Source: Trinickia sp. Y13
Lineage (GTDB): Bacteria > Pseudomonadota > Gammaproteobacteria > Burkholderiales > Burkholderiaceae
DNA: 64,000 nt
Reading direction: 5' to 3'
Assembly (NCBI RefSeq): GCF_029522115.1
Contig: NZ_JAKWFK010000011.1
Coordinates: 1-64,000 of the forward strand
Shown: positions 27,312 to 37,804 of the stretch, piece by piece
Layout: every line of letters starts with the position of its first letter
Numbering within the stretch: position 1 is the stretch's first letter
The notes under the pieces: model-generated
The model's input: the letters and a program-made list of their open reading frames with translations, nothing else
Told to the model about the DNA's origin: nothing
The model's database searches: none
Program-made: the position numbers and the translations under genes

Positions 27312-28979
27312 ATGGCTCAATACGTCTTCACCATGAACCGGGTCGGCAAGATCGTGCCGCCCAAGCGCCAGATCCTGAAGGACATCTCGTTATCCTTCTT
27401 CCCCGGCGCAAAGATCGGCGTGCTCGGCCTAAACGGCTCGGGCAAGTCGACCCTCATTCGCATCATGGCCGGCGTCGATCGCGACATCGAAGGCGAAGCG
27501 ACGCCGATGCCGAACCTGAACATCGGTTATCTGCCGCAGGAGCCGCAGCTCGATCCCGAGAAGACGGTGCGGGAAGCCGTCGAGGAAGGGCTGGGCGATG
27601 TCTTTCAAGCGCAGAAGAAGCTCGACGAAATTTATGCAGCCTACGCAGAGCCCGATGCCGACTTCGACGCGCTCGCCGCCGAGCAAGCCAAGTACGAGTC
27701 GATTCTCGCCACGGCCGACGGCGGCAGCCCCGAGCAGCAGCTCGAAGTGGCCGCCGATGCGCTGCGCCTGCCGCCGTGGGACGCCAAGGTCGCGCATCTG
27801 TCGGGCGGCGAAAAGCGCCGCGTCGCGCTGTGCAAGCTGCTGCTCGAAAAACCCGACATGCTGCTCCTGGACGAGCCCACCAACCACCTCGACGCCGAAT
27901 CGGTCGAGTGGCTCGAGCAGTTTCTGACGCGCTTTCCCGGCACGGTCGTGGCCGTCACGCACGATCGCTACTTCCTCGATAACGCCGCCGAGTGGATTCT
28001 CGAACTCGACCGCGGCCACGGCATTCCCTGGAAGGGCAATTACAGCAGCTGGCTCGATCAGAAGGAAGACCGCCTGAAGCAGGAAGAAGCGGCCGAGTCG
28101 GCACGCCAAAAAGCGATCAAGAAAGAGCTCGAATGGGTGCGTCAAAACCCGAAAGGGCGCCAGGCCAAGTCCAAGGCCCGTATCGCCCGCTTCGAAGAAT
28201 TGTCGAGCCAGGATTATCAAAAGCGCAACGAGACTTCGGAAATCTTCATTCCGGTCGGCGATCGGCTCGGCAACGAAGTCATCGAGTTCAAGAACGTCAG
28301 CAAGGCCTATGGCGATCGCTTGCTGATCGACAACCTGAGCTTCAAGGTGCCCGCCGGTGCGATCGTCGGCATCATCGGCCCGAACGGCGCGGGTAAGTCG
28401 ACGCTGTTCCGCATGCTGACGGGCCGCGAAACGCCCGATTCCGGCGAAATCGTCATGGGGCCGACGGTCAAGCTGGCCTATGTCGATCAAAGCCGCGACG
28501 CGCTCGACGGCAGCAAGACGGTGTTCGAGGAAATCTCGGGCGGCGCCGACGTGCTGACGGTCGGCAAGTATGAAACGCCGTCGCGCGCCTATATCGGCCG
28601 CTTCAACTTCAAGGGCGCCGATCAGCAGAAGAACGTCGGCAGCTTGTCGGGCGGCGAGCGCGGCCGTCTGCATTTGGCGAAGACGCTGATCGCCGGCGGC
28701 AACGTGCTGCTGCTCGACGAGCCGTCGAACGATCTCGATGTCGAAACGTTGCGCGCGCTCGAAGATGCGCTGCTCGAATTCGCCGGCTCGGTGATGGTGA
28801 TCTCGCACGATCGCTGGTTCCTCGATCGCATCGCCACGCACATCATGGCGTTCGAAGGCGACTCGCAAGTCGTGTTCTTCGATGGCAACTACCAAGAGTA
28901 CGAGGCCGATAAGCGCAAGCGGCTTGGCGAGGAAGGCGCGAAACCGAAGCGCTTGCGCTACAAGCCGATCACGCGCTGA
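27312..28979 (+). CDS. ettA: Energy-dependent translational throttle protein EttA (ABC-F)
   Basis: A 555-aa ABC-F protein without membrane domains. EttA binds the ribosomal E site and gates entry into elongation according to ATP level. Both nucleotide-binding domains are complete: Walker A loops GLNGSGKST and GPNGAGKST, signatures LSGGEKRR and LSGGERGR, and Walker B DEPTNHLD and DEPSNDLD. The linker between them (about 240-320) carries the charged P-site tRNA-interaction helices. The N-terminus [18 protein letters not shown] is typical. The length equals E. coli EttA. It converges on the HAD gene with 24 bp between stops. Confidence 0.96.
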   Translation: MAQYVFTMNRVGKIVPPKRQILKDISLSFFPGAKIGVLGLNGSGKSTLIRIMAGVDRDIEGEATPMPNLNIGYLPQEPQLDPEKTVREAVEEGLGDVFQAQKKLDEIYAAYAEPDADFDALAAEQAKYESILATADGGSPEQQLEVAADALRLPPWDAKVAHLSGGEKRRVALCKLLLEKPDMLLLDEPTNHLDAESVEWLEQFLTRFPGTVVAVTHDRYFLDNAAEWILELDRGHGIPWKGNYSSWLDQKEDRLKQEEAAESARQKAIKKELEWVRQNPKGRQAKSKARIARFEELSSQDYQKRNETSEIFIPVGDRLGNEVIEFKNVSKAYGDRLLIDNLSFKVPAGAIVGIIGPNGAGKSTLFRMLTGRETPDSGEIVMGPTVKLAYVDQSRDALDGSKTVFEEISGGADVLTVGKYETPSRAYIGRFNFKGADQQKNVGSLSGGERGRLHLAKTLIAGGNVLLLDEPSNDLDVETLRALEDALLEFAGSVMVISHDRWFLDRIATHIMAFEGDSQVVFFDGNYQEYEADKRKRLGEEGAKPKRLRYKPITR

Positions 28980-29003
28980 TCGACGCCCGCGGCGCGGCCG
29001 CGC

Positions 29004-29633
29004 TCAGCGCCCTATCGCGAAACCGAGCGCGCGCAGTTGCGCCTCGGTGTCCGCGGCGCTCGTGTGATGCACTCCGTGCCAGCCGGCCGCCGCGGCCGCG
29101 GCCGCGTTCTTGGGGTTGTCGTCGATGAACACGATCTCGTGCGGCGCGATGCCCGGCAGGTGCCGTCCGATGCGTGCAAACGTTTCGGCGTAGATGCGGG
29201 GATCGGGCTTCACGAGTTTCACGCGGCCCGATACGACGATGTCGCGAAACCGTCGCAAAATGTCGAAATGCTCCCACGCATAAGGGAATGTTTCGCTCGA
29301 CCAGTTGGTGAGCCCGAATAGCGGCACACCGGCGGCGTCCAATTGATCGACGAGCGCCGCGCCTTCGTCGATCACCCCTCCGATCATCTCTTCCCATCGC
29401 TCGTAGAACGCGCGAATGCGCTCGGCTTCATGCGGGAAACGCGCGATCAATTCCTGCGTGCCCTGCGCGATCGACTGTCCGCCGTCTTGCCGCACCACCC
29501 AGTCCATCGAACAGACTTCCGAGAGGAAACGCCGGCGCTCGCCGGGATCGGCGATCAGCTTGCGATAGAGGTAATCGGGGTTCCAATCGATGAGCACCCC
29601 GCCGAAATCGAAGACGACGACCTTCGGTTTCAT
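29004..29633 (-). CDS. HAD-superfamily hydrolase (epoxide-hydrolase-like/YihX type)
   Basis: A 209-aa HAD subfamily IA hydrolase. Motif I is VVVFDFGGVLIDW with nucleophile D9, motif II is LTNWSSETF, motif III lies in KLVKPDPRIYAE and motif IV is IVFIDDNPKN. The replacement of the second Asp by Gly (FDFGGVL) is common in the YihX/AcuA-like group, some of which act on glucose 1-phosphate. The substrate here is not inferable. Start ATG 29633 gives motif I at the N-terminus and follows AAAGGAGTTCGC. The aminopeptidase P gene lies 94 bp upstream on the same strand. Confidence 0.87.
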   Translation of the reverse strand: MKPKVVVFDFGGVLIDWNPDYLYRKLIADPGERRRFLSEVCSMDWVVRQDGGQSIAQGTQELIARFPHEAERIRAFYERWEEMIGGVIDEGAALVDQLDAAGVPLFGLTNWSSETFPYAWEHFDILRRFRDIVVSGRVKLVKPDPRIYAETFARIGRHLPGIAPHEIVFIDDNPKNAAAAAAAGWHGVHHTSAADTEAQLRALGFAIGR

Positions 29634-29727
29634 GCGAACTCCTTTGTCATGATGTCGGCGAGCTCGCGCGCGGCAATGCGGTTTCCCGAGAGCGAACTTG
29701 CGAAGGTCTGCCGCATCGCCCGGCGCC

Positions 29728-31563
29728 CTAGAGCGGCCGCGTGCGCGTTTCGAGCCAGCTTTTGGCGTCGCCCGACACATGGCGCCCTACCCGCTCGCGC
29801 ACGCTCTCGTGATACGCGTTGAGCCACGCGCGTTCGTCCTTGCGCAGCAGCGAAGGCACGATGCACCGCGTATCGATCGGACACAGCGTGAGCGTTTCGA
29901 AGGCGAGAAACGAGCCGAACTCGGTTTCGCCGTCCGCACGGCTCAAGACGAGGTTTTCGATGCGCACGCCCCACTGACCGGGCCGATACACACCGGGTTC
30001 GACCGACGTGATCATCCCCTCTTCGAGCGCCGTATGCGGGTCGGGCTGCGCATGGTAGGAAATGACTTGCGGACCTTCATGCACATTGAGGAAATAGCCC
30101 ACGCCGTGGCCCGTGCCGTGGCCGTAGTCGCAGCCAGCCTCCCAAATCGGCGCGCGCGCAATGGCATCGAGCATCGGGCTGCGGATGCCGCGCGGAAAGC
30201 GCGCCCGGGACAAGGCGATCATGCCTTTGAGCACGATCGTGAAATCGCGCTTTTGCGCGTCGCTTACCTCGCCCACCGGAACGACGCGCGTAATGTCGGT
30301 CGTTCCGGTCACGTATTGGCCGCCCGAATCGATCAGCAACAGCCCGTTTCCCTCGATCTTCGCGTGCGAGGCGGCGCTCGCGCGATAGTGCGGCATCGCG
30401 CCGTTGCCGTTGAAGCCCGCGATCGTGGCGAAGCTCGGCGAAACGAACCCGGGCCGGCGCGCCCGCGCCGCCGTAAGCCGCTCGTCGATCGTCAACTCCG
30501 TGATCGTTTCGCGCCCCAGCGCCGCTTCGAACCAAGCGAAGCATTCGGCCAGCGCCGCCCCGTCATGCTCCATCGCAAGGCGCACGCGCTCGGCTTGCTC
30601 CGGCGTTTTGCGCGCCTTGGCGAGCGTCGACGGATTGATGGCTTCGACGACATGCACGCCCGCGGGAACGGCCTCGCGCACGCCATAGGTGACGCGACGC
30701 GGATCGATCAGCAACGTGGCGCCTGCGGGCAGCGCAGCGAGCGCGGCATGCGCTTGCTCGTACGGCGCGACGCGGATGCCGTCGCGCGCGAGCGCCTCGA
30801 CGATCGCGCGCGGCGTTTTGCCGGCGCTCACGAAAAGCGTCGCGTCATCGAGCCCGACCAGCACATGAGCGACGAACACGGGGTTGAAGTCGACATCGTC
30901 GCCGCGCAAATTCGTGAGCCAGGCCACGTCGTCGAGCGTCGAAACGAAGTGCCACTGCGCGTCGCGCTCGCGCATCGCCGCCCGCACGAGGGCAAGCTTG
31001 TCGGCCCGGGCGACGCAAGCGTCGGCCCGCGCGTGCTCGTACACGGGGCTCACCGGCAGCGCGGGCCTCTCGTTCCAGATCGGTTCGATCAGATCGAGAC
31101 CGGTGACGAGCTCGATCCCGCGCGAAGCCAACGCATCGCGCAAAGTGCGCTCGGCTGCGAGCGCTAGCACCGCGCCGTCCACGCCCACTCGCTCGCCGGC
31201 GGCGAGCCGCTGCGCGAGCCAATCGACATGCGCCTGCGCCTGCGGGCCGCCAGCCATTTTCATGAGATCGATGCCGGTGCCGGCCAATTGCGCCTGCGCT
31301 TGCACCCAATACCGGCTGTCGGCCCACACGCCCGCGCAATCGGCCGTGACGACGAGGGTGCCGGCCGAGCCGGTGAAGCCCGACAGCCAGCGCCGCGCCT
31401 GCCACCGCTCCGGCAAGTATTCGGACAGATGAGGATCCGACGAAGGCACGACATAAGCGGCAAGCCCAGCGTGCGCCATCGCCTCGCGCAGGCGCGCGAG
31501 GCGGCCGCCGAACGGTGACTCGGGGCCGCTGTGCGCGGTGGATTCGGGAAGACGATCGTTCAT
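29728..31563 (-). CDS. Xaa-Pro aminopeptidase (M24B)
   Basis: A creatinase-fold aminopeptidase P of 611 aa, the long three-domain form. Two N-terminal creatinase-like domains (about 1-320) precede the catalytic pita-bread domain. The dinuclear metal ligands are visible: two Asp in LLIDSGGQYVTGTTDITRV, His in GHGTGHGVGYF, and Glu in ITSVEPGVY and RIENLV. The enzyme removes N-terminal residues before proline. The start ATG 31563 is used, 14 bp after the stop of the small membrane-protein gene, so the two form an operon. It is longer than E. coli PepP (441 aa), so I do not give that symbol. Confidence 0.92.
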   Translation of the reverse strand: MNDRLPESTAHSGPESPFGGRLARLREAMAHAGLAAYVVPSSDPHLSEYLPERWQARRWLSGFTGSAGTLVVTADCAGVWADSRYWVQAQAQLAGTGIDLMKMAGGPQAQAHVDWLAQRLAAGERVGVDGAVLALAAERTLRDALASRGIELVTGLDLIEPIWNERPALPVSPVYEHARADACVARADKLALVRAAMRERDAQWHFVSTLDDVAWLTNLRGDDVDFNPVFVAHVLVGLDDATLFVSAGKTPRAIVEALARDGIRVAPYEQAHAALAALPAGATLLIDPRRVTYGVREAVPAGVHVVEAINPSTLAKARKTPEQAERVRLAMEHDGAALAECFAWFEAALGRETITELTIDERLTAARARRPGFVSPSFATIAGFNGNGAMPHYRASAASHAKIEGNGLLLIDSGGQYVTGTTDITRVVPVGEVSDAQKRDFTIVLKGMIALSRARFPRGIRSPMLDAIARAPIWEAGCDYGHGTGHGVGYFLNVHEGPQVISYHAQPDPHTALEEGMITSVEPGVYRPGQWGVRIENLVLSRADGETEFGSFLAFETLTLCPIDTRCIVPSLLRKDERAWLNAYHESVRERVGRHVSGDAKSWLETRTRPL

Positions 31564-31577
31564 AGGGTCACCAGGAA

Positions 31578-31835
31578 TCAACGACGGGCGGACAAACCGA
31601 CCGTCACGGCGACGGCAATCAACGCAAGGCCCGTGCAGACAGGCCATTCGAGCGTCTCGCCGTCGTGGAAAAGGCCGGACACGTTACCGGCCATTTTCGC
31701 GGTCGCGGCGGCAGCCACGCCGGCTAGCAAGGCAATGGAGAGACGCGCGCCGCGCGAGCGGCGCAGCGGATGCAGCCACCAGCCCGCCAGGCCCACCGCG
31801 AGGCCCAGCACGATCACGCCCGGCCAGCCCATCAA
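31578..31835 (-). CDS. Small three-span membrane protein, function unknown
   Basis: An 85-aa hydrophobic protein with three probable membrane segments, at about 3-22, 33-50 and 66-82, and short basic loops ([10 protein letters not shown] and the terminal SARR). No known domain is apparent. It precedes the aminopeptidase P gene by 14 bp on the same strand and diverges from hemA 219 bp away. The tight spacing to a conserved gene and the clean membrane topology support coding. Either of the first two ATG codons could be used. Confidence 0.7.
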   Translation of the reverse strand: MMGWPGVIVLGLAVGLAGWWLHPLRRSRGARLSIALLAGVAAAATAKMAGNVSGLFHDGETLEWPVCTGLALIAVAVTVGLSARR

Positions 31836-31994
31836 CGGCGCTCCGCGCCAGGTTTTGCTTCGCCAGCCGGCGCCAAGCCGCGAAGGGAACAGCCACGTCG
31901 CATGATCGATCTCTTGTATTCGGAGTTGGGTTCGAGGGCATCGCGCGCCTTGCGGCCGGGCGCGCGCGCTCAGCGAGCCACAGAACTAAACCGT

Positions 31995-32000
31995 TATAAT
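31995..32000 (+). promoter_or_regulatory. Candidate -10 element of hemA
   Basis: A perfect TATAAT hexamer lies 54 bp before the hemA start in the gap between divergent genes. The sequence 17 bp upstream (AGCGAG) is a poor -35, so this is only a candidate that may need an activator. Confidence 0.45.
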
Positions 32001-32054
32001 AACCGGCTGAAATATCAGCGCCGTCCACCCTGTCGGCGGCCTTCGCCCCCACGT

Positions 32055-33350
32055 ATGCAACTGCTCACGATCGGAATCAACCACCACACCGCGCCTGTCG
32101 CCTTGCGCGAGCGCGTGGCGTTTCCGCTCGAACAGCTCAAACCGGCGCTCGACGCCTTCCAGGGCTTGTGGCGCGAGCGCGCGGCCTTGAACCCGCCCGA
32201 AGCGGCCATCCTGTCCACCTGCAACCGCACCGAACTGTACTGCGCCACCAATGACCGCGCCGCACGCGATGCGGCGCTGCAATGGCTGTCGAGCTACCAC
32301 GGCTTGTCGCTCGACGAACTCGCGCCGCACGTGTACGCCCTGCCGCAGTCGGAAGCGGTCCGGCACGCGTTCCGGGTTGCGTCGGGATTGGACTCGATGG
32401 TGCTCGGGGAAACGCAAATCCTCGGACAAATGAAGACGGCGGTGCGCTCGGCCTCCGAGGCGGGCGCGCTCGGCACCTACCTGAACCAGTTGTTCCAACG
32501 TACGTTCGCCGTCGCGAAGGAAGTGCGCGGAACGACGGCCGTGGGCGCGCAGTCGGTGTCGATGGCCGCCGCGGCCGTGCGGCTGGCCCAGCGCATCTTC
32601 GACAAGATTTCCAACCAGCGCGTCCTGTTCATCGGCGCGGGCGAGATGATCGAGCTGTGCGCGACGCACTTCGCGGCGCAAAACCCGCGCGAACTCGTGG
32701 TCGCCAACCGGACGGCCGAACGCGGCGCCAAGCTGGCCGCCCGCTTCAACGGCCAAGCCATGCCGCTTTCGGACCTGCCCGCGCGCATGCACGAATTCGA
32801 CATCATCGTCTCCTGCACGGCTTCCACGCTGCCGATCATCGGCCTTGGCGCCGTCGAGCGTGCGGTCAAGGCCCGCCGCCGCCGGCCGATCTTCATGGTC
32901 GACCTGGCCGTGCCGCGCGACATCGAAGCGGAAGTGGGCGAGCTGCAAGACGTCTTTCTCTACACCGTCGACGATTTGGGCGCGATCGTGCGCGAAGGCA
33001 ACGCATCGCGGCAGGCCGCCGTCGCGCAAGCCGAAGCGATCATCGAATCGCGCGTGCAAGGCTTCATGCAATGGCTCGATGCGCGCAGCGTCGTGCCCGT
33101 CATTCGTCACATGCACACGCAAGCCGACGCGTTGCGCCGCGCGGAACTGGAGCGCGCCATGAAGATGCTCGCGCGCGGCGACGATCCCGCGGCCGTCCTC
33201 GAAGCGTTGTCGCAAGCGCTGACAAACAAGCTGATTCACGGCCCCACGCACGCGCTGAACCGCGCGGGCAGCGACGAGCGGGCCAAGCTCATCGATCTGC
33301 TGGGCGGGTTCTACGGGCACGCCAAACCGGACGAACCGTCCGGTCATTAG
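32055..33350 (+). CDS. hemA: Glutamyl-tRNA reductase
   Basis: A 431-aa enzyme that reduces glutamyl-tRNA to glutamate 1-semialdehyde with NADPH, the first step of C5 heme synthesis. The catalytic cysteine is C56 in [13 protein letters not shown]. The NADPH-binding fold includes [18 protein letters not shown] and the C-terminal helical dimerisation region is complete. The N-terminus [18 protein letters not shown] is diagnostic. The start ATG 32055 is preferred to a long upstream open frame because it matches the family. The order hemA-prfA-prmC is widely conserved. Confidence 0.96.
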   Translation: MQLLTIGINHHTAPVALRERVAFPLEQLKPALDAFQGLWRERAALNPPEAAILSTCNRTELYCATNDRAARDAALQWLSSYHGLSLDELAPHVYALPQSEAVRHAFRVASGLDSMVLGETQILGQMKTAVRSASEAGALGTYLNQLFQRTFAVAKEVRGTTAVGAQSVSMAAAAVRLAQRIFDKISNQRVLFIGAGEMIELCATHFAAQNPRELVVANRTAERGAKLAARFNGQAMPLSDLPARMHEFDIIVSCTASTLPIIGLGAVERAVKARRRRPIFMVDLAVPRDIEAEVGELQDVFLYTVDDLGAIVREGNASRQAAVAQAEAIIESRVQGFMQWLDARSVVPVIRHMHTQADALRRAELERAMKMLARGDDPAAVLEALSQALTNKLIHGPTHALNRAGSDERAKLIDLLGGFYGHAKPDEPSGH

Positions 33351-33432
33351 CGGCGCTCCACGCGCCGGCGCGGCCAATCGGCCCGTCCCATCCGTCTTTT
33401 CCACATTCTTTCCGGGGAGCATCGCTCCGCAC

Positions 33433-34515
33433 ATGAAAACGAGCATGCAACACAAGCTCGACCAGTTAACGACGCGACTGGCCGAACTGAACGACCTCCT
33501 TGCCCGCGGCGACGTGACGGCCAACCTCGACCAATACCGTAAGCTCACGCGCGAGCACGCCGAGATCGGTCCGGTCGTCGAGCACTATGCGCTGTGGCGC
33601 CAGGCCCTCACCGATTCGGCAACGGCGCAAGAGCTGCTCGCCGATGCGTCGATGCGCGAGTTCGCCGAAGAGGAGGTGCGCGCATCGCGCGACAAAATGG
33701 CACAGCTCGAGGAAGATTTGCGCAAGATGCTGCTGCCGAAGGATCCGAACGACGAGCGCAACATCTTCCTCGAAATCCGCGCCGGCACGGGCGGCGACGA
33801 ATCGGCGCTGTTCGCGGGCGATTTGTTGCGGATGTACCTGCGCTATGCCGAACGGCAGCGCTGGCAGGTCGAAATGATGTCCGAGAGCGCGTCCGATCTC
33901 GGCGGTTACAAGGAAGTGATCGTGCGCATCGCGGGCCAGGGCGCCTACTCCCGGCTCAAGTTCGAATCGGGGGGGCACCGGGTCCAGCGCGTGCCGGCCA
34001 CCGAAACGCAGGGCCGCATTCACACCTCGGCGTGCACGGTGGCGGTGATGCCCGAAGCCGACGAGATCGGCGAAGTCGAGATCAACCCGGCGGACTTGCG
34101 CATCGACACGTTCCGGGCGTCGGGCGCGGGCGGCCAGCACATTAACAAGACCGATTCCGCGGTGCGCGTGACGCACTTGCCGACCGGGATCGTCGTCGAA
34201 TGCCAGGACGATCGCTCGCAGCACAAGAACAAGGATCGCGCGCTCAAGGTGCTCGCCGCACGGATCAAGGACAAGCAGGCTCACGAGCAACACGCGAAGG
34301 AAGCGGCGACGCGCAAAAGCCTGATCGGATCGGGCGATCGCTCGGAGCGCATCCGCACTTACAACTTCCCGCAAGGGCGCCTCACCGACCACCGGATCAA
34401 TCTGACGCTATATAAACTCGATTCGATCATGGACGGCGATCTGGACGAACTGATCGCGGCCCTCGTCAGCGAGCACCAAGCGGAACTCTTGGCCTCGCTG
34501 GGCGAGGCCGACTGA
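33433..34515 (+). CDS. prfA: Peptide chain release factor 1
   Basis: A 360-aa class I release factor for UAA and UAG. The stop-codon recognition tripeptide PAT is in [18 protein letters not shown], and the peptidyl-transferase motif GGQ is in [17 protein letters not shown]. The N-terminal coiled region and the C-terminal domain are normal. It follows hemA by 82 bp and is followed 22 bp later by prmC, whose product methylates the GGQ glutamine. Confidence 0.97.
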   Translation: MKTSMQHKLDQLTTRLAELNDLLARGDVTANLDQYRKLTREHAEIGPVVEHYALWRQALTDSATAQELLADASMREFAEEEVRASRDKMAQLEEDLRKMLLPKDPNDERNIFLEIRAGTGGDESALFAGDLLRMYLRYAERQRWQVEMMSESASDLGGYKEVIVRIAGQGAYSRLKFESGGHRVQRVPATETQGRIHTSACTVAVMPEADEIGEVEINPADLRIDTFRASGAGGQHINKTDSAVRVTHLPTGIVVECQDDRSQHKNKDRALKVLAARIKDKQAHEQHAKEAATRKSLIGSGDRSERIRTYNFPQGRLTDHRINLTLYKLDSIMDGDLDELIAALVSEHQAELLASLGEAD

Positions 34516-34537
34516 AAGCGCACGCGCCGCCCTCGCC

Positions 34538-35434
34538 ATGACATCCGATTTCGTCGCGCCCGCCGCGCCCGTCCCGCCGGCTCCGACTGCCCGCGCCTTG
34601 CTGCACGCTTCGCCTCTGCCGGCGCTCGAGGCGCGCATCTTGCTCGGCCATGCGCTCGGCTGGCGGCGCACGGAGCTCATCACGCGCGGGGACGAGCCGC
34701 TTGCCGTCGATGCAATCGCCCAATACCGCGCGCTCGAAGCACGCCGCGCTGCCGGCGAGCCGATCGCCCAGATCGTCGGCGCGCGCGAGTTCTATGGCCT
34801 GACCTTCGAGGTCACGCCGCAGGTCTTGATTCCGCGTCCCGAAACGGAACTGCTCGTCGAGACGGTGCTGGCCGCGATCGAACCGGCGCCTCGCCCGCGT
34901 GTCCTCGATCTGGGCACCGGCAGCGGCGCCATCGCCATCGCCATCGCTTGCACGCGGCCCGACGCGCGCATCGCGGCAGTGGATCGCTCACCCGAGGCGC
35001 TGACCGTCGCCGCGCGCAATGCCGCCAGGCTGCTCGACCCGGCACGCCCCGGCGGCGCCGTCCAATGGCGTCAGGGCGATTGGTACGCTGCGCTGGAGGC
35101 CGCCGAGCCGTTCGACGTCATCGTCTCGAATCCCCCCTACATCGCCGCACATGACCCGCATTTGAATGCCGGCGATTTGCGTTTCGAGCCGCGCGGCGCG
35201 CTCACGGACGAAGCGGACGGGCTGTCGGCGATCCGCGCGATCGTTGCCGGATCGGGCTCCTTCCTCGCACCGGGCGGGCGGCTGTGGCTCGAACACGGCT
35301 ACGACCAAGCCGTAGCCGTGCGCGCCATCTTGACCGCAGCCGGCTTCACCGGCGTGCACTCGCTCTGCGACTTGGCCGGAATCGAGCGCGCCACGGGCGG
35401 CGCCGCGCCAAGGGTCGGTTCAACCCAACGTTGA
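34538..35434 (+). CDS. prmC: Release factor glutamine methyltransferase
   Basis: A 298-aa SAM-dependent methyltransferase that methylates the glutamine of the GGQ motif in release factors. The SAM-binding loop is VLDLGTGSGAIAIAIA and the substrate-glutamine motif is NPPY in VIVSNPPYIAAHDPHL. The N-terminal helical domain holds the REFYGLTFEVTPQVLIPRPETE segment typical of PrmC. Coupling to prfA is expected from the 22-bp gap. The first ~18 residues are proline/alanine-rich and the true start may be a few codons later. A hairpin follows the stop directly. Confidence 0.95.
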   Translation: MTSDFVAPAAPVPPAPTARALLHASPLPALEARILLGHALGWRRTELITRGDEPLAVDAIAQYRALEARRAAGEPIAQIVGAREFYGLTFEVTPQVLIPRPETELLVETVLAAIEPAPRPRVLDLGTGSGAIAIAIACTRPDARIAAVDRSPEALTVAARNAARLLDPARPGGAVQWRQGDWYAALEAAEPFDVIVSNPPYIAAHDPHLNAGDLRFEPRGALTDEADGLSAIRAIVAGSGSFLAPGGRLWLEHGYDQAVAVRAILTAAGFTGVHSLCDLAGIERATGGAAPRVGSTQR

Positions 35435-35435
35435 G

Positions 35436-35456
35436 CCCAGGCCGCCCCTGCCTGGG
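35436..35456. terminator. Hairpin directly after prmC
   Basis: CCCAGGC and GCCTGGG form a 7-bp stem with a 7-nt loop beginning one base after the prmC stop. No T-run follows. It may mark the 3' end of the hemA-prfA-prmC unit before the histidine kinase gene. Confidence 0.35.
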
Positions 35457-35626
35457 GTAAGTCCAGCGTGAGCGTGAATGCATCGCAGGGCGAGCGTCGT
35501 CGCTCCGTTGGTCCGATCGGGCTTCCCTGCTGATTCATGCATCCGTTGTACTGATATGATCCAAGTTCGCCACCGTTCGTGGGGGCGGACCTGGCGGACC
35601 CCATCGAACCCAAAGCGGAGCTCAAA

Positions 35627-37708
35627 GTGAAGCGCGTACCGTTTCATTTCGCCAAACGTTTGGCCGTCAGCGGCACGGAGCTCAACCCCGAGGATCCGGC
35701 CGAGATCACGCACGCTAAGCTGGCGCGTATCGCCTTTGCCGAAACCTCGGCGTTTATCGCTCTTCTCAGTCCCGATGGCACGGTGCTCGAGTGCAACCGC
35801 GGCGCCCTCGCGCAGGCCGTCGCCCCACAGGCGGATATGGTCGGCCGCTCGTTGGCCGATGTCCTGCTCGCATCGGTGGAGGGCCACGAAGGCCGTGACG
35901 CCGTGCTTCAGGCTATCGCCCAGGCCGCGGCGGGCGAAACGGCGCGGTTCGACGCGCGCCTCGCGCAAACACGGCACAGCGAGCCGCCCCTCGTTCTCGA
36001 TTCCACGCTGCGCCCGGTCAGAGACGACGCCGGCAACATCGCCTTCGTGTTGTACGAAGCCCGCGAAGCCACGCAGCAGCGCCACAACGAGGCCGCGCTC
36101 CGGGAAAGCCAAGCGCAAGCCAAGCGCGGGCGCCAGGCGTCGGCCCAGTTACTCGAAACCGAGCAACGGTTTCGTCTGCTCGTCGAAAGCGTGGTCGATT
36201 ACGCCATCTTCATGCTCGACGCCGAGGGCTACATCACGAGTTGGAACGCCGGCGCGCAACGAATCAAGGGCTATCGCGCCGAGGAAATCATCGGCCAGCA
36301 CTTCTCGCGCTTCTACACCGAAGAAGATCAGCGCAACGGCGTGCCGCAGCGCGTGCTGCAAAGCGCGGCGCGGCTAGGCAAGTTCGAAGGCGAAGGCTGG
36401 CGCGTGCGCAAAGACGGCTCGCGCTTCTGGGCCAATGCCCTGCTCGACGCGATCGTCGGCCCGGATGGCGAAGTCATCGGCTTTGCCAAGGTCACCCGCG
36501 ATCTGACCGAAAAACGCAACATCGAAGCGCAACTGCGCCAATCGCAAAAGATGGAAGCCATCGGCCAGCTCACGGGCGGCATCGCGCACGATTTCAACAA
36601 TCTGCTGCAGGTGGTGACCGGCAGTCTCGAAGGGCTCCAGCGGCGCGCAGGCAACCTATTGCTCACGCCACAAGGCGCGGACATGCAGCGCTTCATCGAC
36701 AATGCGCTGCGCGGGGCCGACCGCGCCGCCAACTTGACGCGGCGCTTACTCGCGTTCTCGCGCCGCCAAACCCTCGACGCCAAGCCGACCGATATCGGCA
36801 AGCTCGTCGCCGGCATGTCGGATCTGCTGCGCCGCACGCTCGGCGAAGGCATCTCGATCCACGCCGTCAACGCGAACGACCTCTGGCGCGTGTCGGTAGA
36901 CGCGAACCAGCTCGAAAGCGCCCTGCTGAACCTGGCCGTCAATGCCCGCGACGCCATGCCGTCCGGCGGCAAGCTGACGATCGAAACGGCCAACTGCCGG
37001 CTCGACCAAGCCTACACGGCGCGCTTCGAAGGCCTCGAACCGGGGCAGTTCGTGATGATCGCGGTGAGCGACACCGGCATGGGCATGAGCCGCGAGATCA
37101 TCGAGCGCGCCTTCGAGCCGTTTTTTACGACCAAAGAAGTCGGACACGGCACTGGCCTCGGTTTGAGCCAAGTTTACGGCTTCGTCAAGCAGTCCGGCGG
37201 ACACGTGCGCGTCTACAGCGAGGTCAACGAAGGCACTACGATCAAGCTCTATCTGCCTCGCCTCGGAAGCGACGTCGCCGAGCACGAGCAAGCCGAGCAC
37301 CGGCCGACGCCGCAAAGCCGCGGCGGCGAGACGATCCTCGTGGTGGAAGACGACGAGTACGTGCGCACGGCGACGAGCGACATGCTGGGCGAGCTAGGCT
37401 ACCGCGTGGTCATGGCGGCCGATGGGCCGAGCGCGCTACAGCTCGTCGGCGAGCATCCCGAGATCAAGCTCTTGTTCACCGACGTCGGCCTGCCCGGTGG
37501 GATGAACGGAAGACAGTTGGCCGATGCGGCGCGAGCGACCCGCCCCGACCTGCCCGTCTTGTTCACCACGGGCTACGCGCGCAATGCGATCGTGCACCAG
37601 GGGCGGCTCGACCCAGGCATCAACCTTCTGTCCAAGCCGTTCACGTTCGCGGAACTCGCCGACAAACTGGCCCTCATGCTAGCGGAGGCGCCTAACGTGC
37701 GGCGCTAA
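35627..37708 (+). CDS. Hybrid sensor histidine kinase (PAS-PAS-HisKA-HATPase-REC)
   Basis: A soluble hybrid kinase of 693 aa. PAS domains lie at about 35-145 and 180-295 (the second with the FRLLVESVVDYAIFMLD start), then the phosphoacceptor H321 in GQLTGGIAHDFNNLL. The ATPase has N439 (N box), DTGMGM at 482-487 and GTGLGL at 508-513. A receiver domain (about 568-690) has acidic pocket EDDE and phosphoacceptor D619 in LLFTDVGLP, with K670. No membrane segment is seen, so a cytoplasmic signal is sensed. GTG 35627 is taken as start because GGAG lies six bases upstream; GTG 35579 is the alternative. No response-regulator gene is adjacent. Confidence 0.88.
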   Translation: MKRVPFHFAKRLAVSGTELNPEDPAEITHAKLARIAFAETSAFIALLSPDGTVLECNRGALAQAVAPQADMVGRSLADVLLASVEGHEGRDAVLQAIAQAAAGETARFDARLAQTRHSEPPLVLDSTLRPVRDDAGNIAFVLYEAREATQQRHNEAALRESQAQAKRGRQASAQLLETEQRFRLLVESVVDYAIFMLDAEGYITSWNAGAQRIKGYRAEEIIGQHFSRFYTEEDQRNGVPQRVLQSAARLGKFEGEGWRVRKDGSRFWANALLDAIVGPDGEVIGFAKVTRDLTEKRNIEAQLRQSQKMEAIGQLTGGIAHDFNNLLQVVTGSLEGLQRRAGNLLLTPQGADMQRFIDNALRGADRAANLTRRLLAFSRRQTLDAKPTDIGKLVAGMSDLLRRTLGEGISIHAVNANDLWRVSVDANQLESALLNLAVNARDAMPSGGKLTIETANCRLDQAYTARFEGLEPGQFVMIAVSDTGMGMSREIIERAFEPFFTTKEVGHGTGLGLSQVYGFVKQSGGHVRVYSEVNEGTTIKLYLPRLGSDVAEHEQAEHRPTPQSRGGETILVVEDDEYVRTATSDMLGELGYRVVMAADGPSALQLVGEHPEIKLLFTDVGLPGGMNGRQLADAARATRPDLPVLFTTGYARNAIVHQGRLDPGINLLSKPFTFAELADKLALMLAEAPNVRR

Positions 37709-37712
37709 GCGC

Positions 37713-37728
37713 ATCGGCCGGGGCCGAT
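37713..37728. terminator. Hairpin after the hybrid kinase gene
   Basis: ATCGGCC-GG-GGCCGAT is a short GC-rich inverted repeat five bases after the kinase stop. No T-run follows. A TATCAT hexamer at 37738 just downstream could be the -10 of grxD, without a good -35. Confidence 0.3.
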
Positions 37729-37804
37729 GAAATCCGCTATCATTTCGCTCTATCTCTCCGGTTTTTCACCGTTTCGCGCTCGGCGCGAAAACACAAGGTC
37801 AGTC

